Positions 27,303-35,248 of a stretch of 64,000 nucleotides of DNA are shown here, piece by piece. The stretch lies in assembly GCA_965261915.1 (NCBI GenBank), contig CBDHDW010000013.1, forward strand, positions 2,418,001 to 2,482,000. Direction: 5' to 3'. Each line of letters starts with the position of its first letter. Position 1 is the stretch's first letter. The notes beneath the pieces are model-generated. The model was not told where the DNA came from and ran no database searches. It saw nothing but the letters and a program-made list of their open reading frames with translations. The DNA comes from JAIBDK01 sp965261915. GTDB taxonomy: Bacteria; Pseudomonadota; Gammaproteobacteria; Arenicellales; Poriferihabitantaceae. A program made the position numbers and the translations under genes.

Positions 27303-27525
27303 GAAAATTAAAATCAGCAATGGAGAAGTGATTTCTACTCGCCGGTTTTTGATTGACTATGATGCAACATTTACCCCGACAATTTTATTTCTCGATGGCG
27401 AAAAGCATCAGTTGGTCGAAAAAATAGTTGGATTAACGACAGCCGATTTTTACGGCTTTTATCTTGAAAAAGCCATTGACGAAGCGATTGTGAAACTAAA
27501 GGCTAGGGTATCCTGAGCCGACTGC

Positions 27526-28083
27526 TTACTCTAAGCTGAACCGAATCATTTCCTTGCGTTCGATTAAGCGTCGCCATCTTCGGCTATAGGGATGTACGTA
27601 ATCGGTGGACTGATTTTGGGAAACCAAAGGCCGTCGATCATTGTGCCAACCAAAGATGCCGTTTTCCAGGTTTACAATGCTGATTGACCCTTGTTCAAGC
27701 AAATCATCGCTGACCTTTTCGGCAAGCAGTGACGAGCGGCGGCCAACGGAACAGTAAAACACGACATTTTTATTTTCGAGCACATCAGAATACTGGTTTA
27801 GAAAATCCTGCCTGCTAATGTCCGGATCAATTCTGATTGAGTTTAGCAAATGACTCACTTCAAACTCTTCCTGTTGCCGCACATCGAATACCACAAAATC
27901 ATTTCTATTTGATTGTCGATTCAGCTGTTCGGCATCAATGTGAGAAACACGGGGGTGCTCGTCCACGATCCATTGCTGGATTTCATTCAGTTCGTCAGAG
28001 GCGGTAAAACCTGAGGTTGGCAAATATCCGCCCAATACGGCGAAACATATGACCAGAATACAGTGTTGTTTTAACAAGCTCAC
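27526..28083 (-). CDS. Secreted rhodanese-domain sulfurtransferase
   Basis: A 185-residue protein with an N-terminal signal peptide (CILVICFAVLGGYLPTSG) and a single rhodanese domain. The active cysteine sits in FYCSVGRRSS and the preceding VFDVRQQEEFEVSHL is the usual rhodanese signature. It probably acts on sulfane sulfur in the periplasm. It lies 40 nt downstream of cysG on the same strand, so the two could share a transcript. Confidence 0.88.
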   Translation of the reverse strand: MSLLKQHCILVICFAVLGGYLPTSGFTASDELNEIQQWIVDEHPRVSHIDAEQLNRQSNRNDFVVFDVRQQEEFEVSHLLNSIRIDPDISRQDFLNQYSDVLENKNVVFYCSVGRRSSLLAEKVSDDLLEQGSISIVNLENGIFGWHNDRRPLVSQNQSTDYVHPYSRRWRRLIERKEMIRFSLE

Positions 28084-28123
28084 CCGGATAATTCAGTCTG
28101 GTGTATTTTGACAGTGATATGAA

Positions 28124-29545
28124 TCAGGAGGTTCCCGAAAATGGCTTGTTTGAAGACTCGACTGGATTAAACCACCGTAAAGAATCGTGCAGTGATACAA
28201 CCGTTCCAACGATTAGCAGCGTCGGCGCCTTGGCACCTGCACCCTTTATGAGCGCAGGTAAATTTTCGATGGTAGAGCAATGTATTCTTTGATCCATGGT
28301 GGTGCCCTGTTCAATCATTGCAGCCGGCGTGTCTGGGTCCATGCCATGTTTAATCAGGTTTTCAGAAATAACCGGCAAGCCAACTAATCCCATGTAGATG
28401 ACGACGGTCTGGTCTTTGGCGACCAGTTGATGCCAGGGCAAATCAACGGTGCCGTCCTGTAGCTGACCAGTAACAAAGCGAACGGATTGTGCATGATCCC
28501 GATGGGTTAACGGAATTCCGCTATAAGCGGCACAGCCGGAAGCTGCGGTAATTCCCGGTACAACCTGAAAAGGCACTCGATTCGCTGCCAGCAGTTCTAT
28601 TTCTTCTCCTCCCCGGCCAAAAATAAATGGGTCGCCGCCCTTTAATCTGGCCACACGTTTGCCTGACAATGCGTAGTCAACCAGATGCTGGTTAATGTCC
28701 TGTTGCGGCATGCTGTGATCGGCGCGTTTTTTGCCCACGTAAACCATTTCTGCATCCGGATTGATCTGATCCAGTATTCGCTCGGAAACCAGTCGATCAT
28801 AGAACACGACTTCTGCCTGTTGTAACAATCGATAAGCTCGAAAAGTCAGCAGATCCGGATCTCCCGGCCCGGCGCCGATGAGATAAACTTCTCCGCTGAC
28901 CATTTCGGTGGGAACCGATTTCAACGTATCCAGAAACAGGCTTTCCGCAGAGTCCGGGTTACCTGAAAATATGGATTCAGCGACATTCCCGGTGAGGATT
29001 CGTTGCCAAAAATATTGTTTTCTGACGGGGTCCTCAATCGTGGTATTAACGAGCTTGCGATATTTGCTCACAAGGTTGGCGAGCTTGCCGTAACCCGCGG
29101 GGATGAGTGCGTCAATTCGGCAGATCAGAGACCGGGTCAATACCGGAGAGGCAGTGCCGCTGGAAACGGAAATAGTAATGGGGTCGCGGTCGATGATGCT
29201 TGGAAAGGCGATGTCTGAGAGAGCGGCATCTGAAGCCACATTCACCGCAATGCGATTGCTTCGACCGAATTCTGAAATGGCGATGTTAACTTCTGGGCTG
29301 TCTGTTGCCGCGATAATAAACACGTAATGATCTCCGGTTTGCTCTACCCGCCATTCCTGTTGGAGAAATATACCCCCGGATTTCGTGACAATCGAAAGCA
29401 GTTTGTCTGACGCAGTTTTCGAAACCAGATCAATGCGCATACCCGCTTTCGATAACAATTTAGCGCGTCGCATAGCAACTTTACCGCCGCCGACGATGAG
29501 GCAGGTTTTTTTCTTTACGTTTAACAGTACGGGCAGGTTTTTCAC
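28124..29545 (-). CDS. cysG: Siroheme synthase CysG
   Basis: A 473-residue trifunctional enzyme that makes siroheme from uroporphyrinogen III. The N-terminal precorrin-2 dehydrogenase/ferrochelatase half begins MKNLPVLLNVKKKTCLIVGG with a nucleotide-binding GGGKVA. The C-terminal SAM-dependent methyltransferase half has VYLIGAGPGDPDLLT, ARLKGGDPFIFGRGGEE and VPGITAASG. It supplies siroheme to DsrAB (and DsrN amidates it), so its place in this sulfur island makes sense. Confidence 0.96.
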   Translation of the reverse strand: MKNLPVLLNVKKKTCLIVGGGKVAMRRAKLLSKAGMRIDLVSKTASDKLLSIVTKSGGIFLQQEWRVEQTGDHYVFIIAATDSPEVNIAISEFGRSNRIAVNVASDAALSDIAFPSIIDRDPITISVSSGTASPVLTRSLICRIDALIPAGYGKLANLVSKYRKLVNTTIEDPVRKQYFWQRILTGNVAESIFSGNPDSAESLFLDTLKSVPTEMVSGEVYLIGAGPGDPDLLTFRAYRLLQQAEVVFYDRLVSERILDQINPDAEMVYVGKKRADHSMPQQDINQHLVDYALSGKRVARLKGGDPFIFGRGGEEIELLAANRVPFQVVPGITAASGCAAYSGIPLTHRDHAQSVRFVTGQLQDGTVDLPWHQLVAKDQTVVIYMGLVGLPVISENLIKHGMDPDTPAAMIEQGTTMDQRIHCSTIENLPALIKGAGAKAPTLLIVGTVVSLHDSLRWFNPVESSNKPFSGTS

Positions 29546-29723
29546 GGACAGTAATCTGATTTGGTTTTAAAGTTTCCTAATATCGCTATCGTCCATTTAC
29601 TTGGCGTACGAGTGTATCTCAATTCCGGGTTGTCTGGTTGGAATTGAAGCATTGACCAATGGCATGTATATTGGCAAAATTGAAACTACAGGTCAGATTT
29701 AAAGCGTTGGAGAGAGGTTGGTT

Positions 29724-30281
29724 ATGAATATAAAAATCGCAGCTGCACACAGAATAGTAACGATGGCATTTGCGTTGCTTGGTATTGTGGCATTGAACTC
29801 CACCCAGCTTTATGCCGAAGAGCTGGTCGATGCAGAAGACTTTTTCGACATTTCTTTTGGAGACTTGCCAGAAGAAGTGCAGGCAGTTGAAGACGAAGGA
29901 AAGTCCGGATTGCTCGTTATGTTTGAGATGGAAGATTGTCCGTGGTGTGTGCGCATGAAGCAACAGGTTTTGAATCGTGCTTCAGTGCAGGAATACTTTC
30001 ATAACAACTTTCGTGTTATCACCGTGGATGTGGAAGGCGATGTCCCCATCGTCAATTTCGATGGTGCAGAAATGTTATCAAAGGATTTCGCGCTCAAGGT
30101 TTTGCGCGTGCGTGCAACCCCGGTATTTGTGTTCTTCGATTTCGCCGGAAACGAACTGGTGCGCTACACCGGGGCGGTGAAAAATCCGCATGACTTTTTG
30201 TTGCTTGGGCAATTTGTTGTAGAAGGTCATTATTTGTCGACTCGTTTCAATCGGTTCAGGCGTGCCAATCAACCCGGCTAG
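29724..30281 (+). CDS. Secreted thioredoxin-fold protein (SoxW-like)
   Basis: A 185-residue periplasmic thioredoxin. A signal peptide (MAFALLGIVALNSTQLYA) precedes the redox site CPWC (EMEDCPWCVRMKQQVL). The cis-proline region is RVRATPVFVFFD. The ATG at 29724 follows a GAGAGG site; an upstream in-frame TTG is less likely. It starts a plus-strand run with the TolC-like, HlyD-like and SOR-like genes, so it may keep their thiols reduced or handle sulfane sulfur. Confidence 0.88.
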   Translation: MNIKIAAAHRIVTMAFALLGIVALNSTQLYAEELVDAEDFFDISFGDLPEEVQAVEDEGKSGLLVMFEMEDCPWCVRMKQQVLNRASVQEYFHNNFRVITVDVEGDVPIVNFDGAEMLSKDFALKVLRVRATPVFVFFDFAGNELVRYTGAVKNPHDFLLLGQFVVEGHYLSTRFNRFRRANQPG

Positions 30282-30304
30282 GGCTGGTTTGCAGGCTGGA
30301 AAAT

Positions 30305-31609
30305 TTGGAACACAGATTGAGGTCGAAATTTTTGCAAATTGTCGTCTTCGTTACATTGGCTATCAGCCCGTCGTTGGCTACGGCTGATGACAACGTCTTC
30401 CCCGAAACCCTGACGCTATCTGTGGCATTATCGATGCTCGATGAGTCACATCCCGCGATGCTCGAGTTTGCTGTTTCTCAAGCGGTCATTGCAGAAGATC
30501 AGGCGCGACTGGATGCGCGAATGGCTGTAAAAGCCGGCATTCGTCTTGAGCTGAGAGCAGCGGACAAATCCATAACCTCCGAAAGCGGGTTCATTGATGA
30601 TAGCCGAAGCATACTGTTTGTAGACCAACCCATTACCGAATTTGGTCGAAACCACTCGCTGAACGCCGTCTTCCAATCCAGACAGGACGCGCTCGCGCAC
30701 CTTCTCGACTATGGGCAGTCGAGCATGCGGTTGGCGGTCATGGACGCTTTTTTCGATACGCTGATATCTGACTATGCTTACGCAGCAACGGGTGAAGAAA
30801 TGACCCTGGCCTTTTTGGCGTTTGAAGATACGGAACAAGAACTCGAGCTGGGCGAAGCCACCGAAATTCAAGTTATGGAAAAACAGGCGTTGTATCTTGA
30901 ACTGCTCGCCGCGCGTGAACAGATTGCAGGAGATCAGCGCTCAAACAGGCTTAGGCTCGCGTTGGCATTAAACCGGACAACTTCAAGTCCGTCACAACTG
31001 GCATCGCCCGATTTAACTGCTTACGAGCGCCCTTTGCCTGAGTACGAGACCGTAATCGAGAAAGTAATGACTCGGAATCCGCTGGTTCAATCACTCCGGT
31101 TACAACTCGAAACAACATCACAGGAATTGGATATCCGTGCAGGCCGCGCCAATCCCACTCTGGGTTTGCGGTTTCAAGCGGCGGACTACGCTAGAAATTT
31201 TTCTACCACCCGGGATACCTACCGAGCGTCAATCTATCTTGATATACCGTTAACCAATAACCGGGACAAACAGGTGGATTTGGCCGAGTTGTCAACGGAT
31301 ATACTGCAATACCAAGCCCGGCTCGGAACAACAGAACACGCTTTACGGATCAATGTACTTGAGTTAACGAAACGCCTGCAGCAACTGGAAATCCGGAAGC
31401 AGGCGGCTGAAGCCGAGTTGCTCTATCGCGAACTCGAACTGGACAAGGTTCGCACCCAGTACGAAATGGAAATGCGTGCGAGAATAGGCAGGGCCAATAC
31501 CATGATAGCAAAAGCATTGACCAATCTTGCTCGGGTAAATTTTGATATCGTCATGACCTGGGAGCAGCTTGATGCTCTGGCGGGGAACCAGACTGTAGAG
31601 ATCAATTGA
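30305..31609 (+). CDS. TolC-family outer membrane protein
   Basis: A 434-residue protein with a signal peptide (LQIVVFVTLAISPSLATA) and the long helical hairpins of the outer membrane efflux family (two repeats, about residues 35-220 and 240-425). The frame has no early ATG, and the signal peptide follows a TTG at 30305, which is taken as the start. It ends just before the HlyD-like gene (2-nt gap). TolC-type channels work with an adaptor and an inner membrane pump; no pump gene is present here. Confidence 0.85.
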   Translation: MEHRLRSKFLQIVVFVTLAISPSLATADDNVFPETLTLSVALSMLDESHPAMLEFAVSQAVIAEDQARLDARMAVKAGIRLELRAADKSITSESGFIDDSRSILFVDQPITEFGRNHSLNAVFQSRQDALAHLLDYGQSSMRLAVMDAFFDTLISDYAYAATGEEMTLAFLAFEDTEQELELGEATEIQVMEKQALYLELLAAREQIAGDQRSNRLRLALALNRTTSSPSQLASPDLTAYERPLPEYETVIEKVMTRNPLVQSLRLQLETTSQELDIRAGRANPTLGLRFQAADYARNFSTTRDTYRASIYLDIPLTNNRDKQVDLAELSTDILQYQARLGTTEHALRINVLELTKRLQQLEIRKQAAEAELLYRELELDKVRTQYEMEMRARIGRANTMIAKALTNLARVNFDIVMTWEQLDALAGNQTVEIN

Positions 31610-31611
31610 TT

Positions 31612-32178
31612 ATGAAAAAACGGAAGCGCCGGATTTTGGGAAAAACCATCATCGAAAAAATTCAAATCGGTATGCTGATTTTGGCGATTTTTGGATTTAC
31701 CGAGAATGCGTTTTCGCAAAATTCTGAATCAGACGGGTCATTGTTTCTCGTGTTCGGTGCAGGCGGAATTATTTCCGAGGTATTGGTTAAGCCCGGAGAT
31801 ACGGTATCCAGCGGACAGCTTCTGGCGAAACTGGGCGAAGGCTATTATGCGGCCGCTGTAAAAGCGGCTGAATCGAAAATGCATTTCACAGCACAGGAGG
31901 TTCAGGAAGCGGAACGCGAGCTACAGCGCGATCAGTTGTTGTACGATGAGGGCTCGTTGTCTGGTGTTGAACTTGAAAATACCAAACTGCAGCTGTTGCA
32001 TAAATCCCAAGGTTGGCTGGGAGCGAAAGCGGCTTATCTGAAAGCAAAGAGTGCGCTTGGCATGAGTCGTATTGTTGCACCTGTCGATGGCGTAGTGGAG
32101 CAAGTGAACATAGCCCCGGGAATGAATATTGTTCCAGGGTCTGAAGTGTCACATGGTATCTCACTGGGTCGTAACTGA
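31612..32178 (+). CDS. Short HlyD/RND-type periplasmic adaptor protein
   Basis: A 188-residue protein with an N-terminal membrane/signal segment (KIQIGMLILAIFGFTENAF), a first lipoyl half (VFGAGGIISEVLVKPGDTV), a coiled-coil hairpin (residues about 85-150) and the second lipoyl half (RIVAPVDGVVEQVNIAPG). It then stops. Normal adaptors of this family continue with a beta-barrel and membrane-proximal domain, often to 350 or more residues. So this is either a minimal adaptor or a C-terminally truncated gene. It is coupled to the TolC-like gene. Confidence 0.8.
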   Translation: MKKRKRRILGKTIIEKIQIGMLILAIFGFTENAFSQNSESDGSLFLVFGAGGIISEVLVKPGDTVSSGQLLAKLGEGYYAAAVKAAESKMHFTAQEVQEAERELQRDQLLYDEGSLSGVELENTKLQLLHKSQGWLGAKAAYLKAKSALGMSRIVAPVDGVVEQVNIAPGMNIVPGSEVSHGISLGRN

Positions 32179-32211
32179 TCGTTTAGAAAATAAATCATTC
32201 CGGGTAGAAAA

Positions 32212-32622
32212 ATGTTTGGATCAATTGAAATTCCATTTGGCTGTGTGATGTTGTTTAATGCAGTCAATCTTAAACCGGGTGTTACGGTTGATGACGTTGA
32301 GCTCGCACTTGGTGAGATGTGCAACGTCGTCAAGAACACCTACGGTGATGAAAAGGGCGGATTTATCGGCGGCCAGGTCTACAAATACGCAGGATTTATT
32401 TCTGCAGAAGGGTCAGTTGGATCGACTGACCGCGAGGACGAGAAAAGCGCCGCGCGCGCAGCGGACCTGGCAATCGTGACCTATTGGAAATCGTTTGCCC
32501 AGCATGAGAAATCCCACGCTGATGCAATTTTCAAAGAAAAATTCGATGCCCTCGGAGAATATTGCGAAGACACCTGGGAGCTGGGTTACGAAATGCTTTG
32601 GCAGGGTGCAGCCGAAGACTAG
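32212..32622 (+). CDS. Small protein with sulfur oxygenase reductase-like motif pattern
   Basis: A 136-residue soluble protein without signal peptide. From memory, the archaeal/bacterial sulfur oxygenase reductase (SOR) uses C31, H86, H90 and E114 (numbering of the Acidianus enzyme) with the texts DHEEMH and PWEPIYE. This protein shows C37, the pair H98/H102 in QHEKSH, and E123 in TWELGYE, with similar order and spacing, plus C118 near SOR C101/C104. The whole fits a dimeric alpha/beta-barrel protein half the size of SOR. It could be a non-heme iron sulfur-metabolism enzyme, or a related protein without that activity. It sits 33 nt after the HlyD-like gene in the sulfur island. Confidence 0.6.
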   Translation: MFGSIEIPFGCVMLFNAVNLKPGVTVDDVELALGEMCNVVKNTYGDEKGGFIGGQVYKYAGFISAEGSVGSTDREDEKSAARAADLAIVTYWKSFAQHEKSHADAIFKEKFDALGEYCEDTWELGYEMLWQGAAED

Positions 32623-32632
32623 CGCGTTAAGT

Positions 32633-32788
32633 CTATACGGAATTGCTTTGATGCTGGCCTTTCTTATTGGCAGAAACACACTCCCGCCCTGCCGTCACGA
32701 TTCCCGCGGTAGCGATCAGGATCATTCCAGTGGCGGCAAGCGGCGTTGACCATTGATCAAATAAGATGCGGCTCCAGAACAGGAATTT
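32633..32788 (-). pseudogene. C-terminal remnant of an EamA-type permease
   Basis: The minus-strand frame (51 codons, no start) reads RILFDQWSTPLAATGMILIA followed by TAGIVTAGRECVS and a stop. This resembles the last membrane helix of EamA/DMT transporters (W-x-P-L-x-L-x-G-x-x-L-I-x-A-G). A stop lies directly upstream, so only the tail is left. It lies between the SOR-like gene and the double-thioredoxin gene. Confidence 0.5.
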
Positions 32789-32815
32789 TCAATTTAAGGT
32801 ATGAGTGGCAGCGGT

Positions 32816-33889
32816 CTAGTATTCCCAGATATTGACATCCCGGCCTTCACTGATCATATGTTCTGCCCGTTCACTCAAATAGCGTTGAAAACTTGGTTGA
32901 GACTGATAGTCACCGCTGGCCACATACTCAAGGACACCCCAAACGTGAAATGTTTTAAACAGGGCATCTATCGTCATCACTAATTCTCCATTCGGGTTGA
33001 ACAGGACAATGGCAGGGGAAAAACCAAGACCGAGTTCAGTCGCCCACTTTGCGGCAGTTGTACGCGCACCGTTAGGCCTGACAACCGGATCATCAGACCA
33101 GCGATTTAACTGAATCACGTTGTATTGGTTTAACGTTTCCAGCACATCAGGATTGGCAAAAGTTTGTTCGTGCAGTAACTGACAATTTGAGCAATCCGGT
33201 TCCTCGAATAAAACCGCGAGCGGATTACTGTTTGAAAGCTGGGACAGATCATACGGCGGCGCCAAAATCCAGTCTTCCTCAATGAGCTCACCGGACAATT
33301 TGTTCTCTTGCAGCGTAGCCAGGTACTCAGGAAAACCTGCCGTTGATTCCATTTTTGCTGAGACGTAGTCAAGCGCATGATCGAAATCCAGTACGGGGTA
33401 GTAGCCATTCAGACGAAGTGCGATCTCTTTTGACTCATTAAAAAAGATAAGCGTTGGTGTGAAATTTACGTTCAGCGCTTTGGCGAGCGTCTTTTCTGTG
33501 AATGATTTACCGCCGACCTGCACAACTTCGCGATCACCCCACATGTTTATCGCCACCAAATCGAAATTGGACTGCATTTTGCTTGATATGTCCGGGTGGG
33601 TAAAATTTTCTTCAACCAGTTTATTGCAGTATGGGCAGCCATCCTGATGAAAATAAATCACTAGACGCTTTCCCTGTTCTGCGGCTTCTTCGATGTCTTC
33701 TTCAAACTCGAGAAAACTCTCTTTAAACCATTCCGGGTGAGTGGTTTGTTTCGCACCCAGAAACTGCCCTTGCTGCTGAGTATCTTCAGCCGTTGTCTGT
33801 GCCCACGCCAGGCTGCCGGAAACCGTCAAAATAATAGCTGACAGGGTAACAAACAACCCGTCACTATATTTTTTACTGAGTTTGCTCAT
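32816..33889 (-). CDS. Secreted protein with two thioredoxin domains
   Basis: About 357 residues from the ATG at 33889 (a second ATG at 33910 is in frame). A signal peptide (LFVTLSAIILTVSGSLAWA) precedes two tandem thioredoxin-like domains: the first with CPYC (YFHQDGCPYCNKLVEENF) and LNVNFTPTLIFFN, the second with CSNC (EEPDCSNCQLLHEQTF) and LGFSPAIVLFN. Both keep a CxxC pair. A two-domain SoxW-like protein is unusual. It is convergent with the SOR-like operon and is divergent from the trpD2-like gene, across a 97-bp gap. Confidence 0.85.
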   Translation of the reverse strand: MSKLSKKYSDGLFVTLSAIILTVSGSLAWAQTTAEDTQQQGQFLGAKQTTHPEWFKESFLEFEEDIEEAAEQGKRLVIYFHQDGCPYCNKLVEENFTHPDISSKMQSNFDLVAINMWGDREVVQVGGKSFTEKTLAKALNVNFTPTLIFFNESKEIALRLNGYYPVLDFDHALDYVSAKMESTAGFPEYLATLQENKLSGELIEEDWILAPPYDLSQLSNSNPLAVLFEEPDCSNCQLLHEQTFANPDVLETLNQYNVIQLNRWSDDPVVRPNGARTTAAKWATELGLGFSPAIVLFNPNGELVMTIDALFKTFHVWGVLEYVASGDYQSQPSFQRYLSERAEHMISEGRDVNIWEY

Positions 33890-33986
33890 GACATGTTTAA
33901 TGCATTTCAACCACGGTTTATAATCGGCTTCAGCGTATTCATTTAATTAATCATAATCAAACCGGCCCGAAGAGTCCAGTATCGTA

Positions 33987-35102
33987 ATGCGAAACCTGTT
34001 GCAATCCTCTACAGACCGTATGCGATCCTATATACAACTCGTCGCCACTGGCCCGGAGCTAAGCAAATCCCTGTCTGAATCCCAGGCAGAAGACGGTTTA
34101 AACCTGATCCTCAATGGAGAAATTGAGCCGGTGCAGGCGGCAATATTTTTGATTGCTCTGCGCATGAAACGTGAAACCGATGATGAAAATCGCGGAGCAC
34201 TTCAGGCGCTGCTCAAGCATTGCACAGCCCGTCGGGTTAACACACCTGAAGTACTGGCTATTGCAGATCCATTCAATGGTTACAATCGCGGCTTGCCCGC
34301 GACCGCGTTTTTGCCCGCAGTGCTGGCGGCTTGCGGATTGCCGAGCTATTGTCACGGATTAAGGGAAGCGGGTCCAAAATACGGAATCACTTTAAATCTG
34401 ATTTTGCAAGCCTGCGGTAAGCCCGTAAACCTGAGTGTTGACGCTGCGGCAGCCCATTTGGAAAACCCCAAAATTGGCTGGGCCTATGTGGATCAGTCTG
34501 TTTATGCCCCGGCTTTGCATGATCTGGTGCCGCTTAGAGACCAAATGGTGAAGCGATGCTGCCTCTCGACGTTGGAAGTTGTGCTCAAACCCTTGTCGGG
34601 GGAGCACAAAACCCATCTCATGACCGGGTTCGTTCACAAGGCCTACCCTCCGGTCTATGCCTCTCTGGTGGAACAGGCGGGATTCAATTCAGCGACAATA
34701 ATTCGCGGAGTTGAAGGCGGTTCCATTCCTTCATTAAGCCAAGTGTCTCGTTACTTTTCTTCCCGGCATTCGCAGCATCTGGAATTGCACAAATTGTCTC
34801 CAGCCGAATTTGGGATTGAACAATCCGAGCGCTCGATTGCGTTGGCGGATGATTTTCAGTGTATCGCTGATCAGGCCAGACTCGGCGGTTCAGAAAACTG
34901 GCTGCCCGCCCTTAACGTGATTGCACGATTGGGTCTCGAGGCATTATCCGGGGTTAGAGGGTCAATGTATGACAGCCTGGTATACGGTGCAGCAATTGCG
35001 CTACGTCATACCACGCGCATTGATTCATTTGCAGAAGCATCGGATTTTGTGCGGGCGGCGATTGAGAGTGGCGAGGCGTTGCAGCGATTTGAAAACGGCT
35101 GA
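33987..35102 (+). CDS. TrpD2-like (anthranilate phosphoribosyltransferase family) protein
   Basis: A 371-residue protein with the two-domain fold of anthranilate phosphoribosyltransferases: an N-terminal helical part with EIEPVQAAIFLIALRMKRET, and a glycosyltransferase-3 part with ADPFNGYNR, HGLREAGPKYGIT and GVEGGSIPS. TrpD2/YbiB proteins bind nucleic acids and do not make tryptophan. There are no other trp genes here. The function is therefore uncertain; binding of DNA or RNA is known for the family. Confidence 0.82.
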   Translation: MRNLLQSSTDRMRSYIQLVATGPELSKSLSESQAEDGLNLILNGEIEPVQAAIFLIALRMKRETDDENRGALQALLKHCTARRVNTPEVLAIADPFNGYNRGLPATAFLPAVLAACGLPSYCHGLREAGPKYGITLNLILQACGKPVNLSVDAAAAHLENPKIGWAYVDQSVYAPALHDLVPLRDQMVKRCCLSTLEVVLKPLSGEHKTHLMTGFVHKAYPPVYASLVEQAGFNSATIIRGVEGGSIPSLSQVSRYFSSRHSQHLELHKLSPAEFGIEQSERSIALADDFQCIADQARLGGSENWLPALNVIARLGLEALSGVRGSMYDSLVYGAAIALRHTTRIDSFAEASDFVRAAIESGEALQRFENG

Positions 35103-35209
35103 CGATTCTGCGCAGAAAATCTCCATAAACAAATCCCGAGAATGGGATAAGTAATCTCAATGTCTGAATTGACGGATTACATTTAACCTTTGGCAGTTAC
35201 ACAGAATTA

Positions 35210-35239
35210 TTGACAGGGTCGGGGTTTCCCGCTAATAAT
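35210..35239 (+). promoter_or_regulatory. Sigma-70 type promoter for pntA
   Basis: TTGACA at 35210-35215 and AATAAT at 35234-35239 are separated by 18 bp. The predicted start of transcription is about 35246, only 2-3 nt before the pntA ATG at 35249, so the mRNA would be nearly leaderless. No Shine-Dalgarno sequence is seen, in agreement with that. Confidence 0.55.
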
Positions 35240-35248
35240 GGTGTTCTC

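Larger units (their letters stand above)
25292..27516 (+). pseudogene. Thioredoxin-like gene broken by an IS1634-type element
   Basis: The 5' part (25292-25413) codes for a thioredoxin-fold start with VVMVDQDHCPYCRRVESEFF. The 3' part (27303-27516) continues with ISTRRFLIDYDATFTPTILF and GLTTADFYGFYLEKAI. An IS of 1889 bp lies between them. Compared from memory with intact periplasmic thioredoxins of this type, about 20-30 residues between the CPYC helix and the ISTRRF region are missing, so the insertion also removed DNA. No signal peptide is apparent. The product would be a SoxW-like thiol protein; intact paralogues are at 29724 and 32816. Confidence 0.85.

Noticed and set aside
29619..29963. 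114-codon minus-strand frame over the thioredoxin start
   Set aside because: Antisense of the signal-peptide region of the thioredoxin gene; no family likeness.
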